From NCBI RefSeq assembly GCF_000968195.1, contig NZ_FO704550.1, forward strand, positions 3,534,001 through 3,598,000: a stretch of DNA of 64,000 bases, read 5' to 3'. Positions 1 to 8,023 of the stretch are shown one piece after another (position 1 is the stretch's first letter; every line of letters starts with the position of its first letter). Source of the stretch: Xenorhabdus doucetiae. GTDB lineage: Bacteria; Pseudomonadota; Gammaproteobacteria; Enterobacterales; Enterobacteriaceae. The notes under the pieces were generated by a model. That model was not told the DNA's origin and did not search any database. It saw only the letters and a list, made by a program, of their open reading frames with translations. The position numbers and the translations under genes are program-made.

Positions 1-690
1 AAAAGAATGCGTCATATAAGCCCTGTTCCTTATGGTGCATATTTATCATGCGGTGACTTTTATATACTAAGTGCTTCTCCTGAAACGTTTTTATCTATTG
101 ATTCCGCTAGAAATATTGAGTCTAGACCTATAAAAGGAACAAGGGCAAGAGGAAGAACAAAAAGTGAAGATCAATTACTATGGAATAATTTGAATAATTC
201 TAAAAAAGATAGAGCTGAAAATTTAATGATTGTTGATCTTGTACGTCATGACCTCAATCATGTATGTACCCCGGGAAGTGTACATGTTCCTGAACTATTC
301 AAAATTGAAAGTTTTTCTTCTGTCCATCAATTAGTTTCAACAATACGTGGTCAATTGAGAGATAATATGCCTGTAATGGAAGCTGTTCGTGCCTGCTTTC
401 CTGGAGGTTCAATGACTGGAGCACCGAAGAAGCGTACAATGGAAATTATCGATTCTTTAGAATCTTCAGCTAGAGGAATTTATTCCGGAGCTCTTGGATG
501 GTTCTCTTTTAGCGGCGAAGTAGAATTAAGCATTATTATACGTACAGCAGTATTACGCGGTAAATGTGCAGAATTTGGTATAGGCGGTGCTATTGTCGCT
601 GATTCTGATCCTTATGGAGAGTTCGAAGAAACATTGGTTAAAGCTAGTGTGCCACACTTTTGTTTTAGTGATATTAAGGGGAATATGTGA
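1..690 (+). CDS. Aminodeoxychorismate synthase component I (PabB/PapA-like), 5' end cut by window
   Basis: The C-terminal two thirds of a chorismate-utilising enzyme; the frame is open to base 1, so the start and any fused glutaminase domain lie outside. The motif PIKGTRARG near the visible start carries the lysine typical of aminodeoxychorismate synthases; anthranilate synthases have alanine there. The later motifs DLVRHDL, FPGGSMTGAPKKR and GIYSGALGW are the family's conserved chorismate-site segments. The enzyme would convert chorismate and ammonia to 4-amino-4-deoxychorismate. The next gene overlaps it by 3 bp and is prephenate-dehydrogenase-like, so the pair resembles papA-papC of p-aminophenylalanine pathways rather than folate synthesis. 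The low GC content differs from the core genes to the right and suggests horizontal acquisition. The family call is firm; the pathway is inferred. Confidence 0.88.
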   Translation, partial: KRMRHISPVPYGAYLSCGDFYILSASPETFLSIDSARNIESRPIKGTRARGRTKSEDQLLWNNLNNSKKDRAENLMIVDLVRHDLNHVCTPGSVHVPELFKIESFSSVHQLVSTIRGQLRDNMPVMEAVRACFPGGSMTGAPKKRTMEIIDSLESSARGIYSGALGWFSFSGEVELSIIIRTAVLRGKCAEFGIGGAIVADSDPYGEFEETLVKASVPHFCFSDIKGNM

Positions 691-1568
691 ATAACCTTAA
701 AATAGTCATTCTAGGTAGTAACGGTGCTATAGGTTCTTTTTTGGGACGTATTTTTTCTACTTCTGGTCATACTGTACATGGAATAGATAAACAACTTTCA
801 GGAAATTATACATCTTATTCCCAAATAGACTTATTAGATCCTATTTCAAATATTGATGAAATATTCAATGAAGCAGATGTAATAATATTTACGTTACCTG
901 AAACAGTTGCAATTAAAGCATTGCCATGGGTTTTATCAGCTATCAACGATAATGTATTGATAGTGTCAACTTGCTCTGTTCAAGAACCTTTTTACTCTTC
1001 ATTAAAAACTATTTCTCCTCAACAACCTTTTATTGGTATTAACCCCATGTTTTCTCCCTCCCTACAGGAGAAGAATCGTCCCGTAATTTTAATTATCGAA
1101 GATATGCATAATGAACATGGCTGGATTGAATTAGTATTGACAAAGTTTCAAATGCGTATTACTAAAATGCGACCAAAAGAGCATGATAAAGTCATGGCGC
1201 TATGTCAAGTGTTACCCCATGCACTTATACTAGCATTTGGTTTGGCATTAAAAGCGAATTCAATTGATATAAATGTGTTATATAATATCACCCCACCTCC
1301 AATGCGTACAATGTTAGCTTTATTGTCAAGACTCTTGGTTAATCCAAAGGAAATTTATTGGGATATTCAATATGAAAATTATATGGCTGTAGAAATTCGT
1401 AAAAATATATTAGATGAATTATCTTTGTTAGATTCAATGGTTCAGTCTGGAGATAAGGTAGAATTTAATCATTCCTTAGATGAAATTAAACTAAAATTAG
1501 GGGAATGGCTCTATACTAGCTATACTGATTGTCAACACATTTTTCAAATTTTAAATGAAGATAAGTAA
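687..1568 (+). CDS. Prephenate dehydrogenase-like protein, probable 4-amino-4-deoxyprephenate dehydrogenase (PapC-like)
   Basis: A protein of 293 aa with a GTG start overlapping the previous stop codon (GTGA), which implies translational coupling. An N-terminal Rossmann nucleotide-binding motif, VILGSNGAIGSFLG, lies at residues 7-20 and is followed by a mostly helical C-terminal half, as in TyrA-family dehydrogenases. No chorismate-mutase or ACT domain is visible. Next to an aminodeoxychorismate synthase, the likely reaction is NAD-dependent oxidative decarboxylation of 4-amino-4-deoxyprephenate to 4-aminophenylpyruvate. The mutase that must act in between (PapB-like) is not in the window and would be expected upstream. 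An ordinary arogenate or prephenate dehydrogenase is the alternative, but the gene context argues against it. Confidence 0.75.
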   Translation: MNNLKIVILGSNGAIGSFLGRIFSTSGHTVHGIDKQLSGNYTSYSQIDLLDPISNIDEIFNEADVIIFTLPETVAIKALPWVLSAINDNVLIVSTCSVQEPFYSSLKTISPQQPFIGINPMFSPSLQEKNRPVILIIEDMHNEHGWIELVLTKFQMRITKMRPKEHDKVMALCQVLPHALILAFGLALKANSIDINVLYNITPPPMRTMLALLSRLLVNPKEIYWDIQYENYMAVEIRKNILDELSLLDSMVQSGDKVEFNHSLDEIKLKLGEWLYTSYTDCQHIFQILNEDK

Positions 1569-1583
1569 GAAGGAGTGAAAGTG

Positions 1584-3101
1584 ATGTCATTTAGTGGCAC
1601 TACCAAAACCAATGAGCAAGCGGGACTTCGTAATTGGCTAGGATTATTGATATTAATGCTACCTGTTTTATTAGTCACAGTAGACAATACTATTTTAGGT
1701 TTCGCTTTGCCAAAGATAGCAAGTGCACTGGAACCAAGTGCAAACCAACAATTATGGATAATTGACGCTTATGCATTGGTATTAGCAGGACTTTTAGTTT
1801 CTATGGGGAGCATTGGTGATCGTATTGGCCACCGTTTTTTATTATTATTTGGTTCATTGGGATTCACAGTTGTTTCAGTTTTGACAGCATTGTCTACATC
1901 CCCAGAGCAATTGATTATAGGGAGAGCTGCACTTGGTTTTTTCGGTGCAATGTTGATGCCATCAACTTTAGCATTAATCAGTTCTCTTTTTAAAAATCGT
2001 GAACAACGTCGTTTAGCTGTCGCAATTTGGGCAACAACATTAACTGTCGGTTCTGCTCTTGGTCCTGTTGTGGGCGGTATTTTGTTACAATATTTTGATT
2101 GGAATTCAATTTTCTTATTAGCAGTACCTGTATTAATACCTTTATTAATTTTTGGTACTATTCTATTACCTGAATCTGATAAAAAGAATACGGGAATTAT
2201 CGATGTCTATAGCATTTTATTATCAATAATAGCAATGACTGGAATTGTGTATGCGATTAAACAGTTAGCGAGTAATGGATTCGAAATCAGTGTAGTTTTA
2301 GAATTTATCATTGGTTTTATTGCTGGAGTTCTTTTTGTCCGTCGACAAAAAAAGTTATTAACTCCTTTGATGGATATATCTCTATTTAGTAATGGCGTAT
2401 TTACTGGTTCAATCATAGTTAATTTACTCAGTTTAGGTTTACTGATTGGCTTTGTATTTTTTGCTACTCAATTTTTACAAATTGTGCTTGATATGAAACC
2501 AATATCTGCCAGTCTTGCTCTAGTTCCTGGTCAAATTCTTGCAATTTTTGTTGGAATTTTAATTGTACCTGTTGCACAAAGAGTCCCTACATATTGGCTA
2601 GTACCCGTTTTGTTGGCACTAGCGGGTTCTGCATTTTTCTTAATTGCCTGTATAGGTAGTTATTTAACTTCAATAGTTATCGCTTTTGCATTATTGAACA
2701 TAGGCGTAGGTGCAATCGCTTCAGTTTCTAATGACTTAGTTCTTTCATCTGTGCCTTCTTCCAAAGCCGGAGCAGCATCGGCAATCAGTGAAACAGCTTA
2801 CGAGGTTGGTGTAGTTCTTGGAACAACAATTTTAGGGGGATTAATCACCGCTTTTTATCGTTTAAACTTGACATTGCCAGATGGAGTTTCTCTAGAACAA
2901 ACAGGATTAGCTTTAGAAACTTTAGCTGGAGCTTATGTAGTCGCAGATTCACTGACAGAAAGTCAGGGGCGCCAATTAATTGAATCAGCCTCATATTCTT
3001 TTACAAACGCCATTAATACTACTAGTTGGTTAACATCAATATTAACTATAATAGTAGTCTTTATTTCCTGGCATCTACTGAAAGCATCGAAGACAAAATG
3101 A
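1584..3101 (+). CDS. MFS drug/metabolite exporter, DHA2 (14-TMS) family
   Basis: A hydrophobic protein of about 505 aa in the SmvA/QacA-like branch of the major facilitator superfamily. The segment around VDNTILGFALPKI in helix 1 and GSIGDRIGHR in the loop between helices 2 and 3 are family signatures, and the length fits 14 membrane helices. I chose ATG 1584 because AAGGAG at 1570-1575 is 8 bases upstream; the GTG at 1575 would lie inside that ribosome binding site. It starts 15 bases after papC, so it probably belongs to the same operon and exports, or gives self-resistance to, the cluster product. The substrate cannot be read from sequence. Confidence 0.88.
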   Translation: MSFSGTTKTNEQAGLRNWLGLLILMLPVLLVTVDNTILGFALPKIASALEPSANQQLWIIDAYALVLAGLLVSMGSIGDRIGHRFLLLFGSLGFTVVSVLTALSTSPEQLIIGRAALGFFGAMLMPSTLALISSLFKNREQRRLAVAIWATTLTVGSALGPVVGGILLQYFDWNSIFLLAVPVLIPLLIFGTILLPESDKKNTGIIDVYSILLSIIAMTGIVYAIKQLASNGFEISVVLEFIIGFIAGVLFVRRQKKLLTPLMDISLFSNGVFTGSIIVNLLSLGLLIGFVFFATQFLQIVLDMKPISASLALVPGQILAIFVGILIVPVAQRVPTYWLVPVLLALAGSAFFLIACIGSYLTSIVIAFALLNIGVGAIASVSNDLVLSSVPSSKAGAASAISETAYEVGVVLGTTILGGLITAFYRLNLTLPDGVSLEQTGLALETLAGAYVVADSLTESQGRQLIESASYSFTNAINTTSWLTSILTIIVVFISWHLLKASKTK

Positions 3102-3114
3102 ATATTTAGAAAAT

Positions 3115-3130
3115 ATAACAACGTTGTTAT
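3115..3130. other. Perfect 16-bp palindrome after the exporter gene
   Basis: ATAACAACGTTGTTAT is identical to its own reverse complement and lies 13 bases after the exporter stop codon, just before a larger hairpin. It could be a protein-binding dyad or part of the 3' end structure. No regulator gene is adjacent in the visible region. Confidence 0.5.
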
Positions 3131-3139
3131 GTTAGTTTA

Positions 3140-3175
3140 AAAGCAGCATTAAGTCTTTTAACTTAACGCTGCTTT
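3140..3175 (+). terminator. Probable terminator of the pap-like/exporter operon
   Basis: An inverted repeat with arms AAAGCAGCATTAAGT and ACTTAACGCTGCTTT (one G-T-type mismatch) around a 6-base loop, ending in a short T run. It lies 38 bases after the exporter stop codon. The T tract is weak, so efficiency is uncertain. It separates the first three genes from the downstream dehydrogenase genes. Confidence 0.6.
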
Positions 3176-3345
3176 ATGAAAAACTCATTTCCAATGTAAA
3201 TTAATATTTGATTTTCTGTTTTCAAAGGATTTAAATTTCATTTAAAAATCACTCGCCATCATTAACAAATATATTTTCAATCGATATACTTGGGAAATAA
3301 TTTAAATTTTATCAAACCCACCATAATATTCTAAAGGGGACTATT

Positions 3346-4080
3346 ATGTTTAATTTAACAGGAAAAATAGCTCTTATTTCAGGGGGAACAAAAGGTATAG
3401 GGAAAGGAATCGCAAAAGTGTTAAAAAAATCAGGTGCAATTCCTATTATTTCTGGAATTAATAGTATCAATGGACAAAAAGTAGCAGAAGAGCTTGAAGT
3501 TGATTTCATTCCACTTGATGTATCTAACCAAATTGCGTGCAAAAATGCTGTCGACCATATTGTAAAAAAATATAGTCGACTAGATATTTTGTGTTCAAAT
3601 GCAGGGATTTTTCCACAACATCATATAAAAAAAATGACTGTTGAAGATTGGGACTATGTCCTAAACATCAATCTTAAAGGAACATTTTTTTTAGTGCAAT
3701 CAGCCCTAAACGTCATGGAAAAACAAAATAATGGAAGAATCATTATTACTTCATCAATTACGGGAGAGAAATTGGGTATTTCAGGTTCTAGTCATTATAG
3801 TGCGAGTAAAGCAGGACAATTGGGCTTTATGAGAAGTGCAGCTCTCGAATATGCAGAAAAAAACATAACCATTAATGCCATTATGCCTGGCTATATATTA
3901 ACCGAAGGATTGCAAGAATTCGGTGACGATTATTTAAAACAGTTTAGAAATGAAATACCAACATGCAGATTGGGAACTCCTGAAGATATTGGTTACACAG
4001 TTTGTTTTCTAGCATCAAATGAAGCAAAATATATTACTGGACAAACTATTATAGTCGATGGAGGAATGACTATATCATAA
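3346..4080 (+). CDS. Short-chain dehydrogenase/reductase (FabG-like)
   Basis: A classical SDR of 244 aa. The cofactor motif GGTKGIG lies at residues 13-19, the structural SNAG at 84-87, and the catalytic Ser137, Tyr151 and Lys155 are all present (SSIT, HYSASK), so it should be active. The C-terminal TGQTIIVDGG is typical of the family. AAGGGGA sits just upstream of the ATG. The gene has its own 244-bp leader and the AT-rich composition of its neighbours. The substrate is unknown; the position beside pap-like genes and an exporter suggests a tailoring or cofactor-recycling step, but this is inference. Confidence 0.85.
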   Translation: MFNLTGKIALISGGTKGIGKGIAKVLKKSGAIPIISGINSINGQKVAEELEVDFIPLDVSNQIACKNAVDHIVKKYSRLDILCSNAGIFPQHHIKKMTVEDWDYVLNINLKGTFFLVQSALNVMEKQNNGRIIITSSITGEKLGISGSSHYSASKAGQLGFMRSAALEYAEKNITINAIMPGYILTEGLQEFGDDYLKQFRNEIPTCRLGTPEDIGYTVCFLASNEAKYITGQTIIVDGGMTIS

Positions 4081-4296
4081 TTTAAAAACATCACAATAAT
4101 ATAAATTATACGTTAATTTTAATAGCATTCAATTGGTGATAGATTAGAATATACGTTATATAATAATTATTGAAAATTTATTTTTCAGAATAACTATTAT
4201 GACATAATGAATGCTATACTTTCACAACAGGTACTTATCTCCATTAATAAACAATGGCAACCATTAAATTTTATTGTGAAACAATCTGGAGTATAT

Positions 4297-5079
4297 ATGA
4301 AAAATTTGAAAGGAAAGATAGTTTTAATTACGGGAGCAGCTCGTGGTATAGGACGAGGCATTGCATTAAGATTAGCCAGAGAAGGATGCCACCTTTCTCT
4401 TGTTGACCTGAATGTAGATGAACTAAAAAAAGTCAAAGAAGAAGTTGATAAATTAGGTTGTAAATCGGAAATTATAGTTTCCGACATTAGTCAAAGGAAT
4501 GAAGTATATCAGGCTGTTGAATATACAGCTGATAAATTAGGAGGCCTTGATGTAATGATTAATAATGCGGGCGTATCTCAAGTAAAAAAAATAGCAGATG
4601 TACTACCCGAAGATTTAAATAAAATATTAGATGTTAATATTGGTGGGGTCATTTGGGGGATTCAAGCTGCTGCCAAACAGTTTAAGAAATCAAATAAAAA
4701 AGGAAAAATAATTAATGCAGCTTCTATTGCTGCCTATGACGGATTTGCCATGCTAGGCGTCTATTCTGCGACTAAATTCGCAGTTAGAGCACTAACTCAA
4801 GCTGCTGCCAAAGAATATGCCAGTTTCGGCATTACTATAAATGCGTATTGCCCAGGAATTGTGGGAACTGATATGTGGATAGAGATTGACGAGCGTTTTT
4901 CAGAGATTACAGGGGCCCCAAAAGGCACAACATATAAAAAATTTATCGATGAAATTGCATTAGGAAGAGCGCAAACTCCAGATGATGTTGCAGCGTTAGT
5001 TGCTTTTCTTTCTAGTAACGATTCTGACTATATTACAGGGCAATCAATTATTACTGATGGTGGTATTATTTATCGATAA
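4297..5079 (+). CDS. Short-chain dehydrogenase, acetoin/diacetyl reductase (BudC)-like
   Basis: A second SDR, 260 aa, with ITGAARGIG at residues 11-19, NNAG at 89-92 and catalytic Ser143, Tyr156 and Lys160. It resembles (S)-acetoin-forming diacetyl reductase/meso-2,3-butanediol dehydrogenase along most of its length, for example GVIWGIQAA, INAYCPGIV and the final DGG. I start at ATG 4297 because CTGGAG precedes it and the family begins there; a longer frame from 4207 adds 30 residues with no homology. If the assignment holds it interconverts acetoin and butanediol with NADH. No budA or budB lies next to it, so a role in the adjacent cluster remains possible. Confidence 0.78.
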   Translation: MKNLKGKIVLITGAARGIGRGIALRLAREGCHLSLVDLNVDELKKVKEEVDKLGCKSEIIVSDISQRNEVYQAVEYTADKLGGLDVMINNAGVSQVKKIADVLPEDLNKILDVNIGGVIWGIQAAAKQFKKSNKKGKIINAASIAAYDGFAMLGVYSATKFAVRALTQAAAKEYASFGITINAYCPGIVGTDMWIEIDERFSEITGAPKGTTYKKFIDEIALGRAQTPDDVAALVAFLSSNDSDYITGQSIITDGGIIYR

Positions 5080-5109
5080 ATTTTGCGGGAGAGGTTTTAA
5101 GTTGAGAAT

Positions 5110-5140
5110 AATGCTGCCAACAAGGCAGCATTCTTATTTC
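5110..5140. terminator. Bidirectional terminator between convergent SDR and rlmM genes
   Basis: The stem AATGCTGCC / GGCAGCATT has a 5-base loop and is followed by CTTATTT on the plus strand, with A-rich bases on the other side. It lies between two convergent genes and marks the boundary between the AT-rich island and core genes. Confidence 0.75.
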
Positions 5141-5157
5141 TTAGCAATCAAGGAGAC

Positions 5158-6255
5158 TCAATAATCCCGCTCGGTGGCATAAAGAGACCAGATACGACGA
5201 ACATGTACAGTGATCTCTTCACGATCGTGGTACAGGTGTTTCGCCTGAATCTGCGCATTCACACCATTTTCTTTCAATTGCTGTTCTATTTTTTGCAAAA
5301 TATGCGCCACTTCCTCATAACGCTTTTTCATCGGCAACTTAAGATTGAAGATCGCCTCACGACACCAGCTTTGCACCAGCCAATCCGTCATCAGTTGGGC
5401 AACCTTGGCGGGTTTTTCAACCATATCACACACCAGCCAGTAAATGTTTTTCACCGGCGGCTCAAATTTAAAGCCATCTGCGCGGTGATGCTTCACTTGC
5501 CCGGTATCCATCAGGCTATCCGCCATCGGCCCGTTATCTACCGCATGAACCAGCATACTGCGTTTCACGAGCTGGTAAGTCCATCCGCCCGGACAAGCAC
5601 CGAGATCCACGGCATGAAGGCCACTGTCCAGCCGCTCTTCCCATTCGTCATAAGGAATGAAAACATGAAAGGCTTCTTCCAGTTTCAATGTTGAACGGCT
5701 TGGCGCATCGGAAGGGAATTTCAGTCGAGGAATGCCCATATAAAAACGGGAGTTATTGTTGCTGTAGGAATACCCGACATAGCAGCAACCCGGTGCGATA
5801 AAAAAGACATGGATCACAGGGCGATTGTGACTTTCCTTCGCCAGCAACAGTTTTTCCTGCCGCAGGGCATTACGCAGCGGAACCGTAAACTTACGGCAAA
5901 ATTTCATCAACTCCTTGCCTTCATTGGTATCCGGCACTTCTACACGCAGCTCGCCCGCCCGTTCAACGACCCCCATCAACATACCGGTAATCGGCGTAAT
6001 GCGATCTTCCTGCGGCAAATTTTTCAGCAATTCGCCCACCACCAACATTTGACGGGCAAAAATCAATTCACTGAACGGAATTTCACGGATCAGGCGATCC
6101 GCATCATCCGGCTGATAACACTCAAACAGCACATAGCCGCTGTTCTCTTTCACACGGGCAAAACCGTAAACTTCTTTTTTACCCGCTTTATCGGTAATCT
6201 CTGCCGCGCACTCTTTTTCAAAACCCGGGCGGCAATATAAAACAACTTTATTCAT
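5158..6255 (-). CDS. rlmM: 23S rRNA 2'-O-ribose C2498 methyltransferase RlmM
   Basis: A protein of 365 aa against 366 in E. coli, collinear throughout. The N-terminal THUMP-like half (MNKVVLYCRPGFEKEC) is followed by a Rossmann methyltransferase domain with the SAM motif DLGACPGG and the catalytic lysine stretch NLKLPMKKRYEE. It methylates the 2'-hydroxyl of C2498 in 23S rRNA before 50S assembly, using SAM. Its start overlaps the end of ygdD by 8 bp, so the two are cotranscribed as in E. coli. Confidence 0.96.
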   Translation of the reverse strand: MNKVVLYCRPGFEKECAAEITDKAGKKEVYGFARVKENSGYVLFECYQPDDADRLIREIPFSELIFARQMLVVGELLKNLPQEDRITPITGMLMGVVERAGELRVEVPDTNEGKELMKFCRKFTVPLRNALRQEKLLLAKESHNRPVIHVFFIAPGCCYVGYSYSNNNSRFYMGIPRLKFPSDAPSRSTLKLEEAFHVFIPYDEWEERLDSGLHAVDLGACPGGWTYQLVKRSMLVHAVDNGPMADSLMDTGQVKHHRADGFKFEPPVKNIYWLVCDMVEKPAKVAQLMTDWLVQSWCREAIFNLKLPMKKRYEEVAHILQKIEQQLKENGVNAQIQAKHLYHDREEITVHVRRIWSLYATERDY

Positions 6256-6643
6256 GGCTGGGCGCCGATTTCCTTAGACGCAGAGCGCCAATTAATACAC
6301 ATAACCAACCGATGAGAAAACTGAACCCACCGATTGGCGTCAAATAAACCAGAAATTTTAGCGGTAAAAAGGCCAGACAATAAAGACTGCCGCTAAACAG
6401 CACGATCCCTGCTGCGAAAAAAATCCCACTCCAACCCCATGGCGCGACGGGCTGGCGCATCGATAAAGCGGCCAGCGCCATCATGGCGAGGGTATGCAGC
6501 CCTTGATATTGCAGGCCGGTATGTATCCATTCCATCTGACGCAGCGTCAGGACAGGTGCCAACAGATGTGCCCCCATCGCGCCCAATGCCACGTAGAAAA
6601 AGCCACTGATCCCAACCAAAATCAGCATGATTCGACTGCTCAT
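6248..6643 (-). CDS. ygdD: DUF423 inner-membrane protein YgdD
   Basis: A 131-aa protein with about four hydrophobic segments, matching E. coli YgdD (131 aa) in the N terminus, the central FSGSLYCLAFLPL and the terminal SHE. I start at ATG 6643, with AGGAG 7 bases upstream, rather than the GTG one codon earlier. The function is unknown. It lies between gcvA and rlmM in the conserved gcvA-ygdD-rlmM order. Confidence 0.93.
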   Translation of the reverse strand: MSSRIMLILVGISGFFYVALGAMGAHLLAPVLTLRQMEWIHTGLQYQGLHTLAMMALAALSMRQPVAPWGWSGIFFAAGIVLFSGSLYCLAFLPLKFLVYLTPIGGFSFLIGWLCVLIGALRLRKSAPSHE

Positions 6644-6680
6644 CACACAGCTCCTGTTTATCAGCTATTGGCGATAGCCA

Positions 6681-7604
6681 TTAAGGGTGTTGGGTGATAA
6701 ACCCTAACCTTTCTTGCTCCGTCGCCGCTTGAGTCAGTATCCATTTCCGGAAGGCGGCGATCTTGCCCAATTCTGCCTGATTATCGTGACAAACCAAATA
6801 AAATGCGTTCTTACTGACCAAAACATCATTGAATGGGCAAACCAGCCGCCCCGCATCAATTTCATTCTGTGCCATCACATTATTCGCCAGAGCCACGCCT
6901 TGACCGTGCACGGCCGCCTGGATCACCATCGCGCTGTGGCTGAATATCGGCCCTTGCTGCACATTGATTTGCTGCTGCATATCAAGCTGGCGGATATAGG
7001 CTTGCCAATCCCGCCGCGATGAATCGTGCAACAACGTATGCCTGGCGAGATCGGAGGGGGTTTTCAACGGACGATCTCCCGTCAACAGTGAAGGAGAACA
7101 AACCGGCAACAGGTATTCCGGATACAGGCGATCCGTTCGCAACCCCGGCCAATTGCCCCGGCCATAAAAAATCGCGACATCGACATCATCGGCCAGTTTA
7201 TCTTCTTCCCGATCCACCGCCTGAATGCGGACATCAATCCCCGGAAAACTCTGGTTAAAACCAGAAAGCCGGGGCACCAGCCACTGAATGGCAAAACTGG
7301 GGGATAAGCTGACCGTTAGCGCACCCTTGGCACTGCGCGCCTGAAGTTTACGGGTCGCATCATTGATGGCGGTAAAAATTTCCTTGATATCGAGATAGTA
7401 ACTTTGCCCATCTTCCGTTAACAACAGCGACCGGTTACGGCGACGAAAAAGTTTCAATCCCAGAAAATCTTCCAGACTTTTCATTTGGTGACTCACGGCG
7501 GCCTGAGTCACAAATAATTCTTCTGCCGCTTTAGTAAAACTTAAATGACGGGCGGCGGCATCAAAAACGCGTAACGCATTGAGTGGAGGCAAACGTTTAG
7601 ACAT
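6681..7604 (-). CDS. gcvA: Glycine cleavage system transcriptional regulator GcvA (LysR type)
   Basis: A LysR-type regulator of 307 aa (305 in E. coli). The winged helix-turn-helix spans about residues 6-65 (PPLNALRVFDAAARHLSFT, VTQAAVSHQ), followed by a periplasmic-binding-protein-like effector domain. GcvA activates the gcvTHP glycine-cleavage operon when glycine is abundant and activates the divergent small RNA gcvB. The divergent arrangement with gcvB in a 123-bp shared promoter region is preserved here. Confidence 0.95.
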   Translation of the reverse strand: MSKRLPPLNALRVFDAAARHLSFTKAAEELFVTQAAVSHQMKSLEDFLGLKLFRRRNRSLLLTEDGQSYYLDIKEIFTAINDATRKLQARSAKGALTVSLSPSFAIQWLVPRLSGFNQSFPGIDVRIQAVDREEDKLADDVDVAIFYGRGNWPGLRTDRLYPEYLLPVCSPSLLTGDRPLKTPSDLARHTLLHDSSRRDWQAYIRQLDMQQQINVQQGPIFSHSAMVIQAAVHGQGVALANNVMAQNEIDAGRLVCPFNDVLVSKNAFYLVCHDNQAELGKIAAFRKWILTQAATEQERLGFITQHP

Positions 7605-7692
7605 GTTCGTTTCTTATGTGATAGTGACGATACCGGTAACTCTTTTCATTCAGATATTAGTTTTTATAATCCGAATCATTATAATTTGTCCA

Positions 7693-7721
7693 TTGATGAT
7701 ATACCAGCAAATCCCTATAGT
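7693..7721 (+). promoter_or_regulatory. Promoter of gcvB
   Basis: TTGATG at 7693-7698 and TATAGT at 7716-7721 are separated by 17 bases, and the recognisable 5' end of GcvB (ACTTCCT) starts 7 bases after the -10 box. The region between this promoter and gcvA should also hold the GcvA binding sites. Confidence 0.75.
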
Positions 7722-7727
7722 GTGCGC

Positions 7728-7925
7728 ACTTCCTAAGCCGGAACGAAAAGTCTCTTTGTAGCGATACACTGAAACTTTTGGCTTTGTGGTTGTGATGTTG
7801 TGTTTGCAAGTTGTCTGGAAAACCAGACTTTGTAGCTTAAGCTACTGTTTTTTTTCACTTCCTGTACATTTACCCTGTCTGTCCATAGTGATTTTTTTAT
7901 GCACCGCAATTGCGGTGCTTTTTTT
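7728..7925 (+). ncRNA. gcvB: GcvB small regulatory RNA
   Basis: Recognised by direct similarity to enterobacterial GcvB: the 5' end CTTCCTAAGCCGGAACGAAA, the GU-rich R1 segment GGTTGTGATGTTGTGTTTGC, the conserved 3' stretch CACTTCCTGTACATTTACC and the terminator GCACCGCAATTGCGGTGC followed by a T run (7901-7925). GcvB is an Hfq-dependent RNA that represses many amino-acid and peptide transporter mRNAs through R1. As I recall the E. coli sequence, the internal GTTGTT duplication of R1 is absent here, so the seed is a few bases shorter. The start is inferred from homology and the promoter. Confidence 0.93.
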
Positions 7926-8023
7926 CCTGACGTTCTCCTGTAAAATTCCGCTTCTCTTGGTTAAAGAAAAGAGTGAAAGAAAAACTTATTCTTTATTACA
8001 CAACGATTAAATTAGCGCCGTTT

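Noticed and set aside
7759..7770. TAGCGATACACT inside gcvB resembling the start of the dispersed repeat
   Set aside because: Only 12 bases match and the hairpin part of the repeat is absent, so chance similarity is more likely.
7786..8010. Open frame inside and after gcvB
   Set aside because: It runs through the small RNA and its terminator and has no ribosome binding site or homology.
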